DNA of 10,487 nucleotides from Rickettsiaceae bacterium (GCA_017995275.1 JAGOJE010000018.1:1-10487), one strand, 5' to 3'; positions 1-7,400 are shown, numbered from the stretch's first letter. Notes: generated from the letters alone by a model not told the origin. Numbers and translations: made by a program.

Positions 1-920
1 GCATAATACTCAATATTTTCGGGTTCCTGGCTTAAAAATGTTATATCAGAAAGGCTTAGCATAGCAGATGAATTAGGAATTGGTTCTTGCAGAAATTGGG
101 CGGCAAAATTATGTATTCCCACTTCTTTTTCTATGCAGCGTAGGGTTTCTACATTATCCCTTGATCCGTGTAGAACTTGTCCTTCTTTTAATTTAACTAT
201 AAGTCCATTTAGCTCTAATTCTTGGTCTTTTGGGCAAATGGCTGGAATTTTTAAAACTTCCCAAATATCTGGTGCTGTGGTTGTTAAATAACCTGATAAA
301 TCTTCCTCATGCAGTCTTTGCATTACAAGAATCATACTTCCTTTAGATCTGCTATTAAGGCGCGTGGAGAAAGTTTGTTCGAACCATTCAGTTACTTTCT
401 TTCTCATTTTTGGAGAGTGGATATAAGATGGGTTATGAGGATCATCTATTATTAGAATATCCCCACCTTCACCAGTTGCTGATCCTCCAACGGATGTGGA
501 GAATCTAAATCCATGTTCTGTAGTCATGAATTTTGATTTTTGGTTATGTTTTTTGCTTAAACGAGTTGATGGAAAGAGTTTTTTATACCAATCGGAACTT
601 ACAACAAATCTACAATCCATGGAATGTTTTATGCTTAATATTTGAGAGTAGCTTGCAACCATTATCCTGACTGTAGGGTCCATGCCTAAAAGCCACGCGG
701 GCCATGCTACGCTCACGCATACGGATTTCAGTGCTCTTGGTGGCATATTTATTATTAGGCGTTTTATTTGCCCTTTTCTTACGGCTTCAAGCTTTTGTGC
801 AATCAGCTCTATATGCCAGTTTGGAAGATATTCCATTCCCGGGTTTATTGTGCTGAAGGTTTTATGTATAAAGCTGCTGAAATCTTTGCGTAGAATTGCA
901 TTTAGCAATTTTTTGGACAT
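1..920 (-). CDS. Phage/GTA-type terminase large subunit, C-terminus cut by window edge
   Basis: This reading frame runs without a stop from an ATG at 920 to the left edge (306 codons plus 2 bases), so only the N-terminal ATPase part and the start of the C-terminal part are visible. It would be the motor that pumps DNA into a prohead through the portal. A Walker A-like loop of the PPRxxKS kind lies at residues 60-66 (Lys65, Ser66), a Walker B strand ILIIDD at 155-160, and a QRLHEEDLSG motif at 201-210 that matches the usual RxHxxDLxG signature of this TerL group. The nuclease domain should lie beyond the edge. An in-frame stop 31 nt upstream makes 920 the only possible ATG. The Shine-Dalgarno sequence is poor, so translation probably depends on the gene ending at 932, 11 nt upstream. 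The family call is firm; whether it belongs to a prophage or a gene transfer agent is not decided here. Confidence 0.9.
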   Translation of the reverse strand, partial: MSKKLLNAILRKDFSSFIHKTFSTINPGMEYLPNWHIELIAQKLEAVRKGQIKRLIINMPPRALKSVCVSVAWPAWLLGMDPTVRIMVASYSQILSIKHSMDCRFVVSSDWYKKLFPSTRLSKKHNQKSKFMTTEHGFRFSTSVGGSATGEGGDILIIDDPHNPSYIHSPKMRKKVTEWFEQTFSTRLNSRSKGSMILVMQRLHEEDLSGYLTTTAPDIWEVLKIPAICPKDQELELNGLIVKLKEGQVLHGSRDNVETLRCIEKEVGIHNFAAQFLQEPIPNSSAMLSLSDITFLSQEPENIEYY

Positions 921-931
921 ATCTTTATTGC

Positions 932-1210
932 TTAGTTTTCTGAGTGGTGTTTATATTTACTGAGAAACATATTGATGATTTCTTCATCTTGACATGAGAG
1001 GCTTTCTTCTGAATCAATATGTTCTTCTTTGCTCATTTTGTTTAACTGTGCAAGAATGTGCACTAATTTTGTGAGAGTCTCTGTGATATTCTTCTTCATT
1101 ATGAGAGCATTTTTATTATTACTAGATTCTAGAATTTCTATTTCTTCTTCCAGTAATGTCATAAGCTTTGCAATGAAGTTATATAGCTTTGTAACATTTT
1201 CCTTCATCAT
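932..1210 (-). CDS. Small helical protein of unknown function between portal and terminase genes
   Basis: I do not recognise this 92-residue protein. It starts with two consecutive Met codons; the first overlaps the portal stop codon as ATGA, and a GGAG within the last portal codons can serve as its ribosome binding site, so translational coupling is likely. The sequence is Lys/Glu-rich with regularly spaced Leu and Ile over about residues 5-60, as expected for one or two long amphipathic helices or a coiled coil, followed by an acidic, less ordered tail. It has no signal peptide, membrane segment or visible DNA-binding motif. Its place between portal and terminase makes a small-terminase role (the GTA g1 position) a reasonable inference, but the heptad-like pattern also resembles small helical chaperones. 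The tight packing with both neighbours argues that it is a real gene. Confidence 0.8.
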   Translation of the reverse strand: MMKENVTKLYNFIAKLMTLLEEEIEILESSNNKNALIMKKNITETLTKLVHILAQLNKMSKEEHIDSEESLSCQDEEIINMFLSKYKHHSEN

Positions 1211-2382
1211 AGTAACTCATCTCCGCCTTTTAATGGCTTCAATCCTACGAATGATCTTTTTTCATTCATAGTCATGAAGTTGCAATTGGAGATTTTGCTC
1301 CATAGATTTTCCCTTTTACCAGTAAGGGCTGATATTGCATCTCTATCGAAATCTATGATGATTTTTTCGTCGCTATAACCAGATAGCCAGTGGGTGAGGG
1401 CATTTGCTATTTTATCCATTAATGGGATTATGGTTTCTTCCCAGAGACCTAGTCTTGCTTCTTGCATATTGCTATAAGTGTTGTCTCCATTTATTCCAAG
1501 TAATTGTGGAGGAACTCCAAATGCCAATGCTATTTCCCTTGCTGCTGAATTTTTTGATTCTATAAAATCCATATCTTTTGGGCTTATACTCATTTCGCGC
1601 CAATCAAGCCCTCCTTCTAATAATAAAGGTTTGCCTGAATTAGAAGCTCCGGTGTATTTATCGTATAATTGTTGCTTTAGTCTTTCAAATTGCTCATCGC
1701 TTAAATAGCCGGCGCTATCTTTCATAACGAGTGCTCCACTTGGTCTTGCTCCATTTTTAAGTAATGAATAATTCCATCGGGAAGCCTGATTGTGGATTTC
1801 TATTGGCATAGAGGCAGCTTCTAAACAAGATAATCCATAGATCTGATTTGAAGAATGGTAATTTTTTAAATGTAGAACATTACTTTTGGATGTTATTTGA
1901 TTTATAGGATATATATGTTCACCCTTTGCATTACGGTATCTATAGCTACGCATTGCTCCATTTTCGACTATTATATCTGTTTGAGATGATGGCAAAACAT
2001 ACATAGATTTTGGGAATGAGTTAATAGCGCTGCCAAGGCCTAATATATAACTATTACCAAATAGCAAAAGGCTAGATATAACTTCTGTAAAAAAGTCTGC
2101 TCCTGCTGTGGTTTGATTTAGCTGAATGAGCAATTCATGAAGTGGGTGCTGGTCTAGTTTATTAAGCCTGTTACCATTTTTTATATGAACAGTCCATGGA
2201 ACATGGCTTGCAGATTGTGCTATTAAATTTACGCATCTATATACAATAACGTTGTTTCTGTAAGATTGCGGTGATGCGGATGGCTTGTTGTCAAGAGCAG
2301 TGGTTATTTCAGACAAATCAAAATAGCTACTTGATTTGGTGTTTTTTGGTGCTACGAATTTTGAAAAATATTTTTTTAACAT
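1207..2382 (-). CDS. HK97-family phage/GTA portal protein
   Basis: This 391-residue protein is the ring component at the unique capsid vertex through which the terminase pumps DNA. It shows the HK97-type portal pattern: an N-terminal segment with VYRCVNLIAQSAS at 47-59, a QHPLHELL motif at 78-85, FTEVISSLLLFGNSYI at 98-113, a central GARPSGAL at 211-218, and the characteristic stretch from LLLEGGLDW (253-261) through AREIALAFGVPPQLLG (281-296) to the helix around 305-333. The length is close to that of alphaproteobacterial gene-transfer-agent portals, and no frameshift or stop interrupts it. A GGAGGGG Shine-Dalgarno sequence precedes the ATG but is locked in a hairpin (2383-2421). The gene overlaps the next one by 4 nt. 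No protease or capsid gene is seen beside it, so the module is partial or split. Prophage remnant and GTA component are both possible. Confidence 0.93.
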   Translation of the reverse strand: MLKKYFSKFVAPKNTKSSSYFDLSEITTALDNKPSASPQSYRNNVIVYRCVNLIAQSASHVPWTVHIKNGNRLNKLDQHPLHELLIQLNQTTAGADFFTEVISSLLLFGNSYILGLGSAINSFPKSMYVLPSSQTDIIVENGAMRSYRYRNAKGEHIYPINQITSKSNVLHLKNYHSSNQIYGLSCLEAASMPIEIHNQASRWNYSLLKNGARPSGALVMKDSAGYLSDEQFERLKQQLYDKYTGASNSGKPLLLEGGLDWREMSISPKDMDFIESKNSAAREIALAFGVPPQLLGINGDNTYSNMQEARLGLWEETIIPLMDKIANALTHWLSGYSDEKIIIDFDRDAISALTGKRENLWSKISNCNFMTMNEKRSFVGLKPLKGGDELL

Positions 2383-2421
2383 GATAATATCCCCTCCCTG
2401 ATTTAGGAGTGGGATATTATC
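2383..2421 (-). promoter_or_regulatory. Hairpin sequestering the portal ribosome binding site
   Basis: The arms 2383-2397 and 2406-2421 are complementary over 15 bp, with one bulged base at 2410 and an 8-nt loop. Read on the minus strand, the 5' arm is GATAATATCCCACTCC and the 3' arm holds the GGAGG core of the portal Shine-Dalgarno sequence, ending on the base just before the portal ATG. If the RNA folds this way the start site is closed. The ankyrin gene stop lies 28 nt upstream of the 5' arm, probably too far for a terminating ribosome to open the stem. No U-run directly follows the stem, so a classical terminator is less likely. The pairing is seen directly; the regulatory role is inferred. 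Confidence 0.6.
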
Positions 2422-2448
2422 AGCTAGGTATCAAAGCGCTAATACCAA

Positions 2449-4779
2449 CTAAATATCATCTTGTGTATCGTTGTCGCCAATAGGCAAGAGATCTTCATTT
2501 TTGACATTCTCCCAACTAGTGGGAGAATAGGAGGGGAATGTATCTTTGATAACAGCTCTTGTTAGAATGTATTTAGCTGACTCTAATTCTTGTAGGGTTT
2601 TTCCTGGAAGAGTGGCATTTGTTACTTCTTCATTTATCATAGCAGTCACCATATTTTCAAGATCATCTCCAATATGTAGTTTAGAGGCTCTCTCTATAAG
2701 CGATTCGTAATCATCTATTCCATTTTCTTTAAGAATTTCAGAGATAATTTTTACCATCAACATTTTTGACGAATCCCCTAGCCAGCTTAGATCTTGATTA
2801 TAGGGATATGTATCTCCAAGGGATAAATATTGAGCTATCTTGTCTGCTTGTTTATATACGTAATTTTCATTATTACTCAAATTCTCTATTATCTTAGTTT
2901 GATATTCTGAATATCTGAATAAATCGCTTGTATTATCAGATGTTAGCTGATGTGTTTTAAAAAAATTTTTAATGTCATCAAGGCTGCAATTTTTGCGAGC
3001 AAAATCGTTTGCTGCAATTTTACATATTATTTCACCTTCTTCAGGTGAAAAAACATTGTATATTGGAGGCTCTTTCTGAGATTCTGAAAACCAATATGAA
3101 GCTTGAATATGATCCTTTAATCCACGTATTATACACTCCACACTTTCGTCCAATGTACCATCATCGTCATCAGTAATGTAATCATTAAAAGTATCATGCA
3201 TTAGAATTGCGTTTTCTAGAAGGGTTTTTATAATGTCTTCCCATCTGTCTCCTTCTGTTTTACGGTGGCATACTTCTTTGCGATCATCTATTAAGTCCAA
3301 GAGACTAGAGTTATCGGTTGGTGTTATTATATCGTAATTTATAAGTATTTTTAAAGATTCCAAATCGTTGGTGTGTATTATAATTTTGATAGGAGCCCCC
3401 AATCCTTCGTAGTAGGATGACGAAAAATCTTCTCTGAAGGGGTTCAAAGTGGCTCCATTTCTTAAAAGCATCTCTATCATAGCATATTTTTGTTCCTCTA
3501 TTGCTCTAAAAAGAGCATAGTTAAGAAACCAATCCACTTCATTGGGGATTTTATTGATATTTGCTCCATTTTTTAAGAGCATTCTAGCAATTTCCATATA
3601 GCCATTTTCTGCGGCTATTTGTAACGGACTTGCGTCGTTGTATTTATCTTCATGGTCCATTTTCATATTTTGTAGGAGTATTCTAACTATTTCGGGATTA
3701 TTAGCTCGCACTGCAACATTTAGTGGAGTGTCCTTCCATTTGTCTCTAGTATAAAAAATGTTTTGGAGAGGTATCATTTCTGGGGTCGGTAGAGTGTCCT
3801 CCCCTTTGTCAGAAAAAAAGTCGTGGGCAACTCTCATTTCTGGGGTTAGTGGAGTGTCCTCCCCTTTGTCAGAAAAAAAGTTTGGGAGAGCTCTCATTTC
3901 TGGGGCTAGTGGAGTGTCCAAATTAATATGAATATGCTGCATCATTTCTTTTACAACTCCTATTAGACCTTCGTCTATAGCTAAATGAAGTGATGTTAGT
4001 TTGCTCTCATTGTTTAGAGAGACATCGCTATCCAGCAAAACTTTAGTCATTTTAAGTTTTCCTAGTTCTAAAGACAAGAATAATGGAGTTCTGCCAAACG
4101 CGTCTTCTAGGTTTTTTTGCCCATTATTATTTAATGCTGCCATGTCTCCATTTTGGATAGCCCTATGTATATCTGGGATGTAAATATTTGAAGGGGGTTG
4201 TGTCTTTTTTAAATCGACTGTTGCTTTTGAATTGATGTTTTTTTCCTGCGTGTCTTCGCATTCTTTTATTGTTTCTTTGAGTATTTGTTCTATATAAGGG
4301 TTGGTTCCTAGTTTAGCGATGTCTAGCGGAGTTCTTCCTTCAAAGTCCTTCATGTTGAGTAAGTTTATAGTACCTTTAGGCATAGTCTGTGTAGCGTATT
4401 TTTTTATTATTGCTTCTGCAACTCCTGTTAAGCCCTCGGCTATAGCAAAATGTAATACCGGTATCTTTATTTTAGAATTAAAACCTCCTAGGTCATAAAT
4501 ATTATCTTGGTTTAATAATAATCCAATGATATCGAGATTTTTTTCTTCTATTGCTATATGCAGGGCTGTTCTTCCTAAGCCGTCTAGCTCACTAAGATTC
4601 GTTCTACCCATTGAGTTGATAAAATTATTCAGGTCTCCACCCCTAATTGCTTTGTGTAGATCTGATATATAAAAATGCACCCCAGCTCCTTTCTCTTCGA
4701 TGGGGTCAATTAATCGTTGTCTATTAATGTTGCCTTCTGTTTGTTCTGGTAAGACTTCTGATATCGTTCTTTTTGACAT
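2449..4779 (-). CDS. Ankyrin-repeat protein, possible secreted effector
   Basis: This 776-residue protein has about nine ankyrin repeats in its N-terminal two thirds, near residues 68-95, 106-130, 147-167, 228-250, 261-282, 349-371, 383-406, 420-444 and 460-482, recognisable by GRTxLxxA and LLLxxGA patterns. Residues 37-129 and 200-282 are copies of each other, and residues 288-349 are three tandem units of about 20 residues. Residues 490-776 show no domain I recognise; they are acidic (four Asp at 537-540) and predicted mostly helical. There is no Sec signal peptide or membrane segment. Ankyrin repeats bind proteins, and in Rickettsiales such proteins are often type IV or type I secretion substrates acting in the host cell; that role is inferred here. 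The ATG at 4779 is preceded by a weak GAG and by a strong promoter-like sequence, so the gene is probably transcribed separately from secF upstream. Confidence 0.92.
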   Translation of the reverse strand: MSKRTISEVLPEQTEGNINRQRLIDPIEEKGAGVHFYISDLHKAIRGGDLNNFINSMGRTNLSELDGLGRTALHIAIEEKNLDIIGLLLNQDNIYDLGGFNSKIKIPVLHFAIAEGLTGVAEAIIKKYATQTMPKGTINLLNMKDFEGRTPLDIAKLGTNPYIEQILKETIKECEDTQEKNINSKATVDLKKTQPPSNIYIPDIHRAIQNGDMAALNNNGQKNLEDAFGRTPLFLSLELGKLKMTKVLLDSDVSLNNESKLTSLHLAIDEGLIGVVKEMMQHIHINLDTPLAPEMRALPNFFSDKGEDTPLTPEMRVAHDFFSDKGEDTLPTPEMIPLQNIFYTRDKWKDTPLNVAVRANNPEIVRILLQNMKMDHEDKYNDASPLQIAAENGYMEIARMLLKNGANINKIPNEVDWFLNYALFRAIEEQKYAMIEMLLRNGATLNPFREDFSSSYYEGLGAPIKIIIHTNDLESLKILINYDIITPTDNSSLLDLIDDRKEVCHRKTEGDRWEDIIKTLLENAILMHDTFNDYITDDDDGTLDESVECIIRGLKDHIQASYWFSESQKEPPIYNVFSPEEGEIICKIAANDFARKNCSLDDIKNFFKTHQLTSDNTSDLFRYSEYQTKIIENLSNNENYVYKQADKIAQYLSLGDTYPYNQDLSWLGDSSKMLMVKIISEILKENGIDDYESLIERASKLHIGDDLENMVTAMINEEVTNATLPGKTLQELESAKYILTRAVIKDTFPSYSPTSWENVKNEDLLPIGDNDTQDDI
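3733..3918 (-). repeat. In-frame tandem repeat, 60-bp period, within the ankyrin gene
   Basis: Three direct repeats code for units beginning DTPLAPEM (3918-3859), DTPLTPEM (3858-3799) and DTLPTPEM (3798-3733, diverged and 66 nt long), and the next ankyrin repeat at 3732 starts with the same DTPL. The 60-base blocks 3781-3840 and 3841-3900 differ at only 9 positions, and 30 bases in a row are identical. The period is a multiple of three, so the frame is kept. Slippage or unequal crossing-over seeded by the start of an ankyrin repeat would explain it. Confidence 0.9.
3934..4671 (-). repeat. Internal duplication of a two-ankyrin block
   Basis: Protein residues 37-129 (starting YISDLHKAI) and 200-282 (starting YIPDIHRAI) align over nearly their whole length: a GD element, a GRT-type ankyrin repeat, then a second repeat reading LHFAIAEGLTGV in one copy and LHLAIDEGLIGV in the other. 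The DNA also remains similar around 4416-4450 and 3953-3988. The offset is 163 residues. This points to duplication of a multi-repeat block rather than of single ankyrin units. Confidence 0.7.
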
Positions 4780-4812
4780 TTTTTTCTCGTAAATTATTGA
4801 AGATATTTACAA

Positions 4813-4840
4813 AAAATAACAGCAATCATATTTTTGTCAA
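4813..4840 (-). promoter_or_regulatory. Sigma-70-type promoter for the ankyrin gene
   Basis: On the minus strand a perfect -35 TTGACA (4840-4835) is followed, after 16 nt, by TATTTT (4818-4813), which carries a TGT extended -10 element. Transcription would start near 4806, giving a leader of about 27 nt before the ATG at 4779. It lies in the 85-nt gap after secF, so the ankyrin gene appears to have its own promoter. The call rests on sequence match only. Confidence 0.6.
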
Positions 4841-4864
4841 CGCTTTAATAACTTATGGTGTCTA

Positions 4865-5779
4865 TCACCTAAATCTATCTATATTAAATAGAGTTAATAT
4901 AGGGGCGGATACGAAAATTGAAGAATAAGTTCCGGCGACTATTCCAAAAAATACCATCAAGCTGAAACTTCTTAATGCTTCCCCTCCCCAAACTATAAGC
5001 GCCATGTTAGATAAAAGGACGGTAAGCACTGTAAGGGTAGTACGAGATAATGTTTCATTGAGGCTTAAATTTATGATTTCCTCAGTTGATTTTTGCCTGT
5101 ATTTGCGAACATTCTCACGGATTCTATCATATATTACTACAGAGTCATTCACCGAATATCCTATGATAGTAAGTAGAGCTGCTATACTGCTTAGGTTGAA
5201 GTCTAGCTGGGTTACGCTCATAAATCCCATACACATTATGCTGTCATGCACAAGAGCTATTAAAACTCCAATGCCGAATTGCCATTCAAACCTAAACCAT
5301 ACATATACCATGATTGCTAGAAAAGCTAAAACTATAGCCTTTGTACCGGATGAGATTAACTGATCGCCTACTTGTGGGCCAACAAAATCAACTTTTCTAT
5401 AGTCTATTTCATAAGAGAAATTGGATGCTAAAGTGGTTTTTATTAGATCCACATTCTTCATCATATCAGTGCTTTCTGCGTTCTTAGTTCCTATCCTTAT
5501 GGAAATATCATTCTCATTCCCAAAGGTTTGGAGCATGACTTCGCCTATTTCAAGATCAGACAAAACCTGTCTCATCTTTGCAAGATCTGGATCTTGACTT
5601 GTTCGTGCGTCGATACTTATACCGCCAGCAAAATCTATACCAAAATTTAGCTTATGCGTGAACAAAGAAACGAGGCTTGCAAGAACTAGTATGATGGAAA
5701 TTGCATAGTTGAACTTCCTAAGCTTCATGAAGTTAAATGTTGTATGGTTTGGCATTAGCCTTAGTGGGTAGAGTTTCAT
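4865..5779 (-). CDS. secF: Protein translocase subunit SecF
   Basis: SecF pairs with SecD in the inner membrane and uses the proton gradient to help pull exported proteins through SecYEG. The 304-residue length is normal for bacterial SecF. Six membrane segments are visible near residues 24-40, 144-162, 166-187, 195-216, 247-265 and 271-296, with a large periplasmic loop after the first. Family hallmarks are GIDFAGG at 47-53, VGPQVG at 133-138, the TM4 stretch LLTIIGYSVNDSVVIYDRIR at 202-221, NETLSRTTLT at 241-250, and FFGIVAGTYSSIF in the last helix. The ATG overlaps the lysS stop codon as ATGA, and an AGAGAG lies upstream, so it is co-transcribed and probably coupled with lysS. secD is not in the window, although secD and secF are adjacent or fused in many other bacteria. 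An internal Met at residue 18 is a possible but less likely start. Confidence 0.97.
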   Translation of the reverse strand: MKLYPLRLMPNHTTFNFMKLRKFNYAISIILVLASLVSLFTHKLNFGIDFAGGISIDARTSQDPDLAKMRQVLSDLEIGEVMLQTFGNENDISIRIGTKNAESTDMMKNVDLIKTTLASNFSYEIDYRKVDFVGPQVGDQLISSGTKAIVLAFLAIMVYVWFRFEWQFGIGVLIALVHDSIMCMGFMSVTQLDFNLSSIAALLTIIGYSVNDSVVIYDRIRENVRKYRQKSTEEIINLSLNETLSRTTLTVLTVLLSNMALIVWGGEALRSFSLMVFFGIVAGTYSSIFVSAPILTLFNIDRFR

Positions 5780-7347
5780 AAAACGCTCTCTATCAATTTT
5801 TTCATATTGTTTATTCCAAAAAGGGCTATGAAAGATCCAAGCCTTGGCCCTTCCTCCTGCCCAAGTAATATTTGATACAAACCTTTAAAAAAGTCCCGTA
5901 GATTTTCATATCCAGCATCTGTTCCTATGGAATAAATGCCGTTTTGTATCTCTTCAGCCTCTGCGGTAGATTTTAATCCATCAAGGAAAGATATTATAGC
6001 TTTCAAAATATCTTTTTGTTTTTCATTAGGCTTTATGTAAGTCTTATTGGCCTTAATAAAATCGTTGTAATAGGCGACTGCGTAATCTGCTAGATGGTCC
6101 AAATAAGGTGCAGATTCTGGTGTGGCGTCTTTAACATATTTGCTTATGAAACCCCATAAAACAGATTTATCTGTAGGATTACATGCGGATGCTAAGTTTA
6201 AAAGTAGAGAGAATGTTATACCAAAAGTCTCAAGTACAGGAACCTCTCCATGATGTATATGATAAGCAGGGTTTGCAAATTTCTTTACAGGGTCTTCTTC
6301 CAGATGGTATTTTTTGTTGAAGGTTATATATTCATCAACGTTTTTTGGTATTACGTCAAAGTAAAGCCTTTTAGCTTTGGATGGCGATTGATACATGAAT
6401 AGAGACATGCTCTCAAGTGGTGCATATTTTAACCATTCATCTACGGTTATACTATTACCTTTGGATTTAGAAATTTTTTGCCCTTCCTCATTTAAGAATA
6501 ATTCATAGAAGAATTGCACAGGTGGGTTTCCGCCAAGAATTCTACAAATGCTGGAATAAATTTCTGCATTTGGCATATGGTCTTTTCCATACATTTCGTA
6601 ATCCACACCTAAAGATGCCCATCTCATTCCGAAGTCAGGTTTCCATTGTAATTTGCAATTTCCACCAGTCACTGGAACTTCCACGAATTTACCTTCGTCG
6701 TCCTTATATACTACAGTTCCAGATTCTAGATTTACTTTTTCTATAGGAACTTGCAGTACAATTCCAGTTTTTGGGCATATAGGCATGAAAGGAGAATATG
6801 TTGCCTTTCTCTCTTCCCTAAATGTTGGGAGCATTAGATCCATAATCTCATCATACTTTTCTAGTGCCAATAGTAGATCTTTGTCAAACATTCCAGATTT
6901 ATAACACTCAGTCGCACTGAAAAACTCATATTCAAACCCAAAGCTATCAAGGAAAGAACGAAGTTTGGCGTTCATATAATGACCATAACTTGCTTCCTTG
7001 CCGAATGGATCTGGTATTGAAGTTAGTGGCTTATTCATATGCTTAGCCACCATCTCTGGATTTGGAATGTTGCTTGGAACTTTGCGAAGGCCGTCCATAT
7101 CGTCAGAAAAGCAAAACAACCTTGTTGGGATGTCAGATAGTTGCTTAAATGCTTCACGTACCATAGTGGTGCGAGCGACCTCACCAAATGTACCTATATG
7201 TGGCAAACCAGAAGGGCCATAGCCACTTTCGAAAAGTACATACCCCTTTTCTGGAGTCTTGTAATTTATTTGCTCAAGAATTCTTTTTGCTTCTAAAAAT
7301 GGCCAAGCCTTTGACAATAAGGCATTATCTGATATATCTTTTAACAT
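5776..7347 (-). CDS. lysS: Class I lysyl-tRNA synthetase
   Basis: This enzyme charges tRNA-Lys with lysine in the cytoplasm. It is the class I form, found in archaea and a minority of bacteria including many alphaproteobacteria, and unrelated to the common class II enzyme. The Rossmann-fold signatures are PSGLPHIGT (HIGH motif) at 45-53 and KISKS (KMSKS motif) at 291-295. A FGMRWASLGVDYEMYGKDH stretch at 239-257 and an all-helical C-terminal domain complete a normal length of 523 residues. I chose the ATG at 7347: the frame stays open to an ATG at 7440, but that would add a 31-residue hydrophobic stretch not expected in this cytoplasmic enzyme and would overlap the divergent dsbB start. The first residues after 7347 (MLKDISDNALLSKAWPFLEA) resemble family N-termini. 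Shine-Dalgarno is weak and the leader short. secF follows with a 4-nt overlap. Confidence 0.96.
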   Translation of the reverse strand: MLKDISDNALLSKAWPFLEAKRILEQINYKTPEKGYVLFESGYGPSGLPHIGTFGEVARTTMVREAFKQLSDIPTRLFCFSDDMDGLRKVPSNIPNPEMVAKHMNKPLTSIPDPFGKEASYGHYMNAKLRSFLDSFGFEYEFFSATECYKSGMFDKDLLLALEKYDEIMDLMLPTFREERKATYSPFMPICPKTGIVLQVPIEKVNLESGTVVYKDDEGKFVEVPVTGGNCKLQWKPDFGMRWASLGVDYEMYGKDHMPNAEIYSSICRILGGNPPVQFFYELFLNEEGQKISKSKGNSITVDEWLKYAPLESMSLFMYQSPSKAKRLYFDVIPKNVDEYITFNKKYHLEEDPVKKFANPAYHIHHGEVPVLETFGITFSLLLNLASACNPTDKSVLWGFISKYVKDATPESAPYLDHLADYAVAYYNDFIKANKTYIKPNEKQKDILKAIISFLDGLKSTAEAEEIQNGIYSIGTDAGYENLRDFFKGLYQILLGQEEGPRLGSFIALFGINNMKKLIESVL

Positions 7348-7359
7348 ATTTGTTCTATC

Positions 7360-7369
7360 TATAATTATA
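7360..7369. promoter_or_regulatory. Palindromic -10 region shared by divergent lysS and dsbB promoters
   Basis: TATAATTATA is a perfect 10-bp palindrome in the 53-nt gap between the two start codons. It supplies a consensus TATAAT on the plus strand (7360-7365) for dsbB and on the minus strand (7369-7364) for lysS. Expected leaders are about 29 nt for dsbB and about 10 nt for lysS. A TTAACA at 7341-7346 with a TATACT at 7366-7371 is an alternative for dsbB, although the 19-nt spacer is long. No good -35 is seen for lysS. Confidence 0.45.
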
Positions 7370-7400
7370 CTTTGGAAAAGTAATGGGAGGATAATGAAAA

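Noticed and set aside
682..963. Plus-strand frame of 93 codons
   Set aside because: It lies antisense to the terminase, whose motifs are clear on the other strand; the product has no recognisable features.
2383..2421. Hairpin considered as a rho-independent terminator of the ankyrin gene
   Set aside because: No uninterrupted U-run follows on the minus strand, and the stem covers the portal ribosome site exactly, which fits translational control better. Termination is not fully excluded.
3733..3918. Regular 60-bp repeats considered as a CRISPR array
   Set aside because: The units are contiguous without unique spacers, in frame inside a protein gene, and have diverged copies.
5004..5363. Plus-strand frame of 119 codons inside secF
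   Set aside because: Antisense shadow of SecF transmembrane coding sequence, with no ribosome site or family resemblance.
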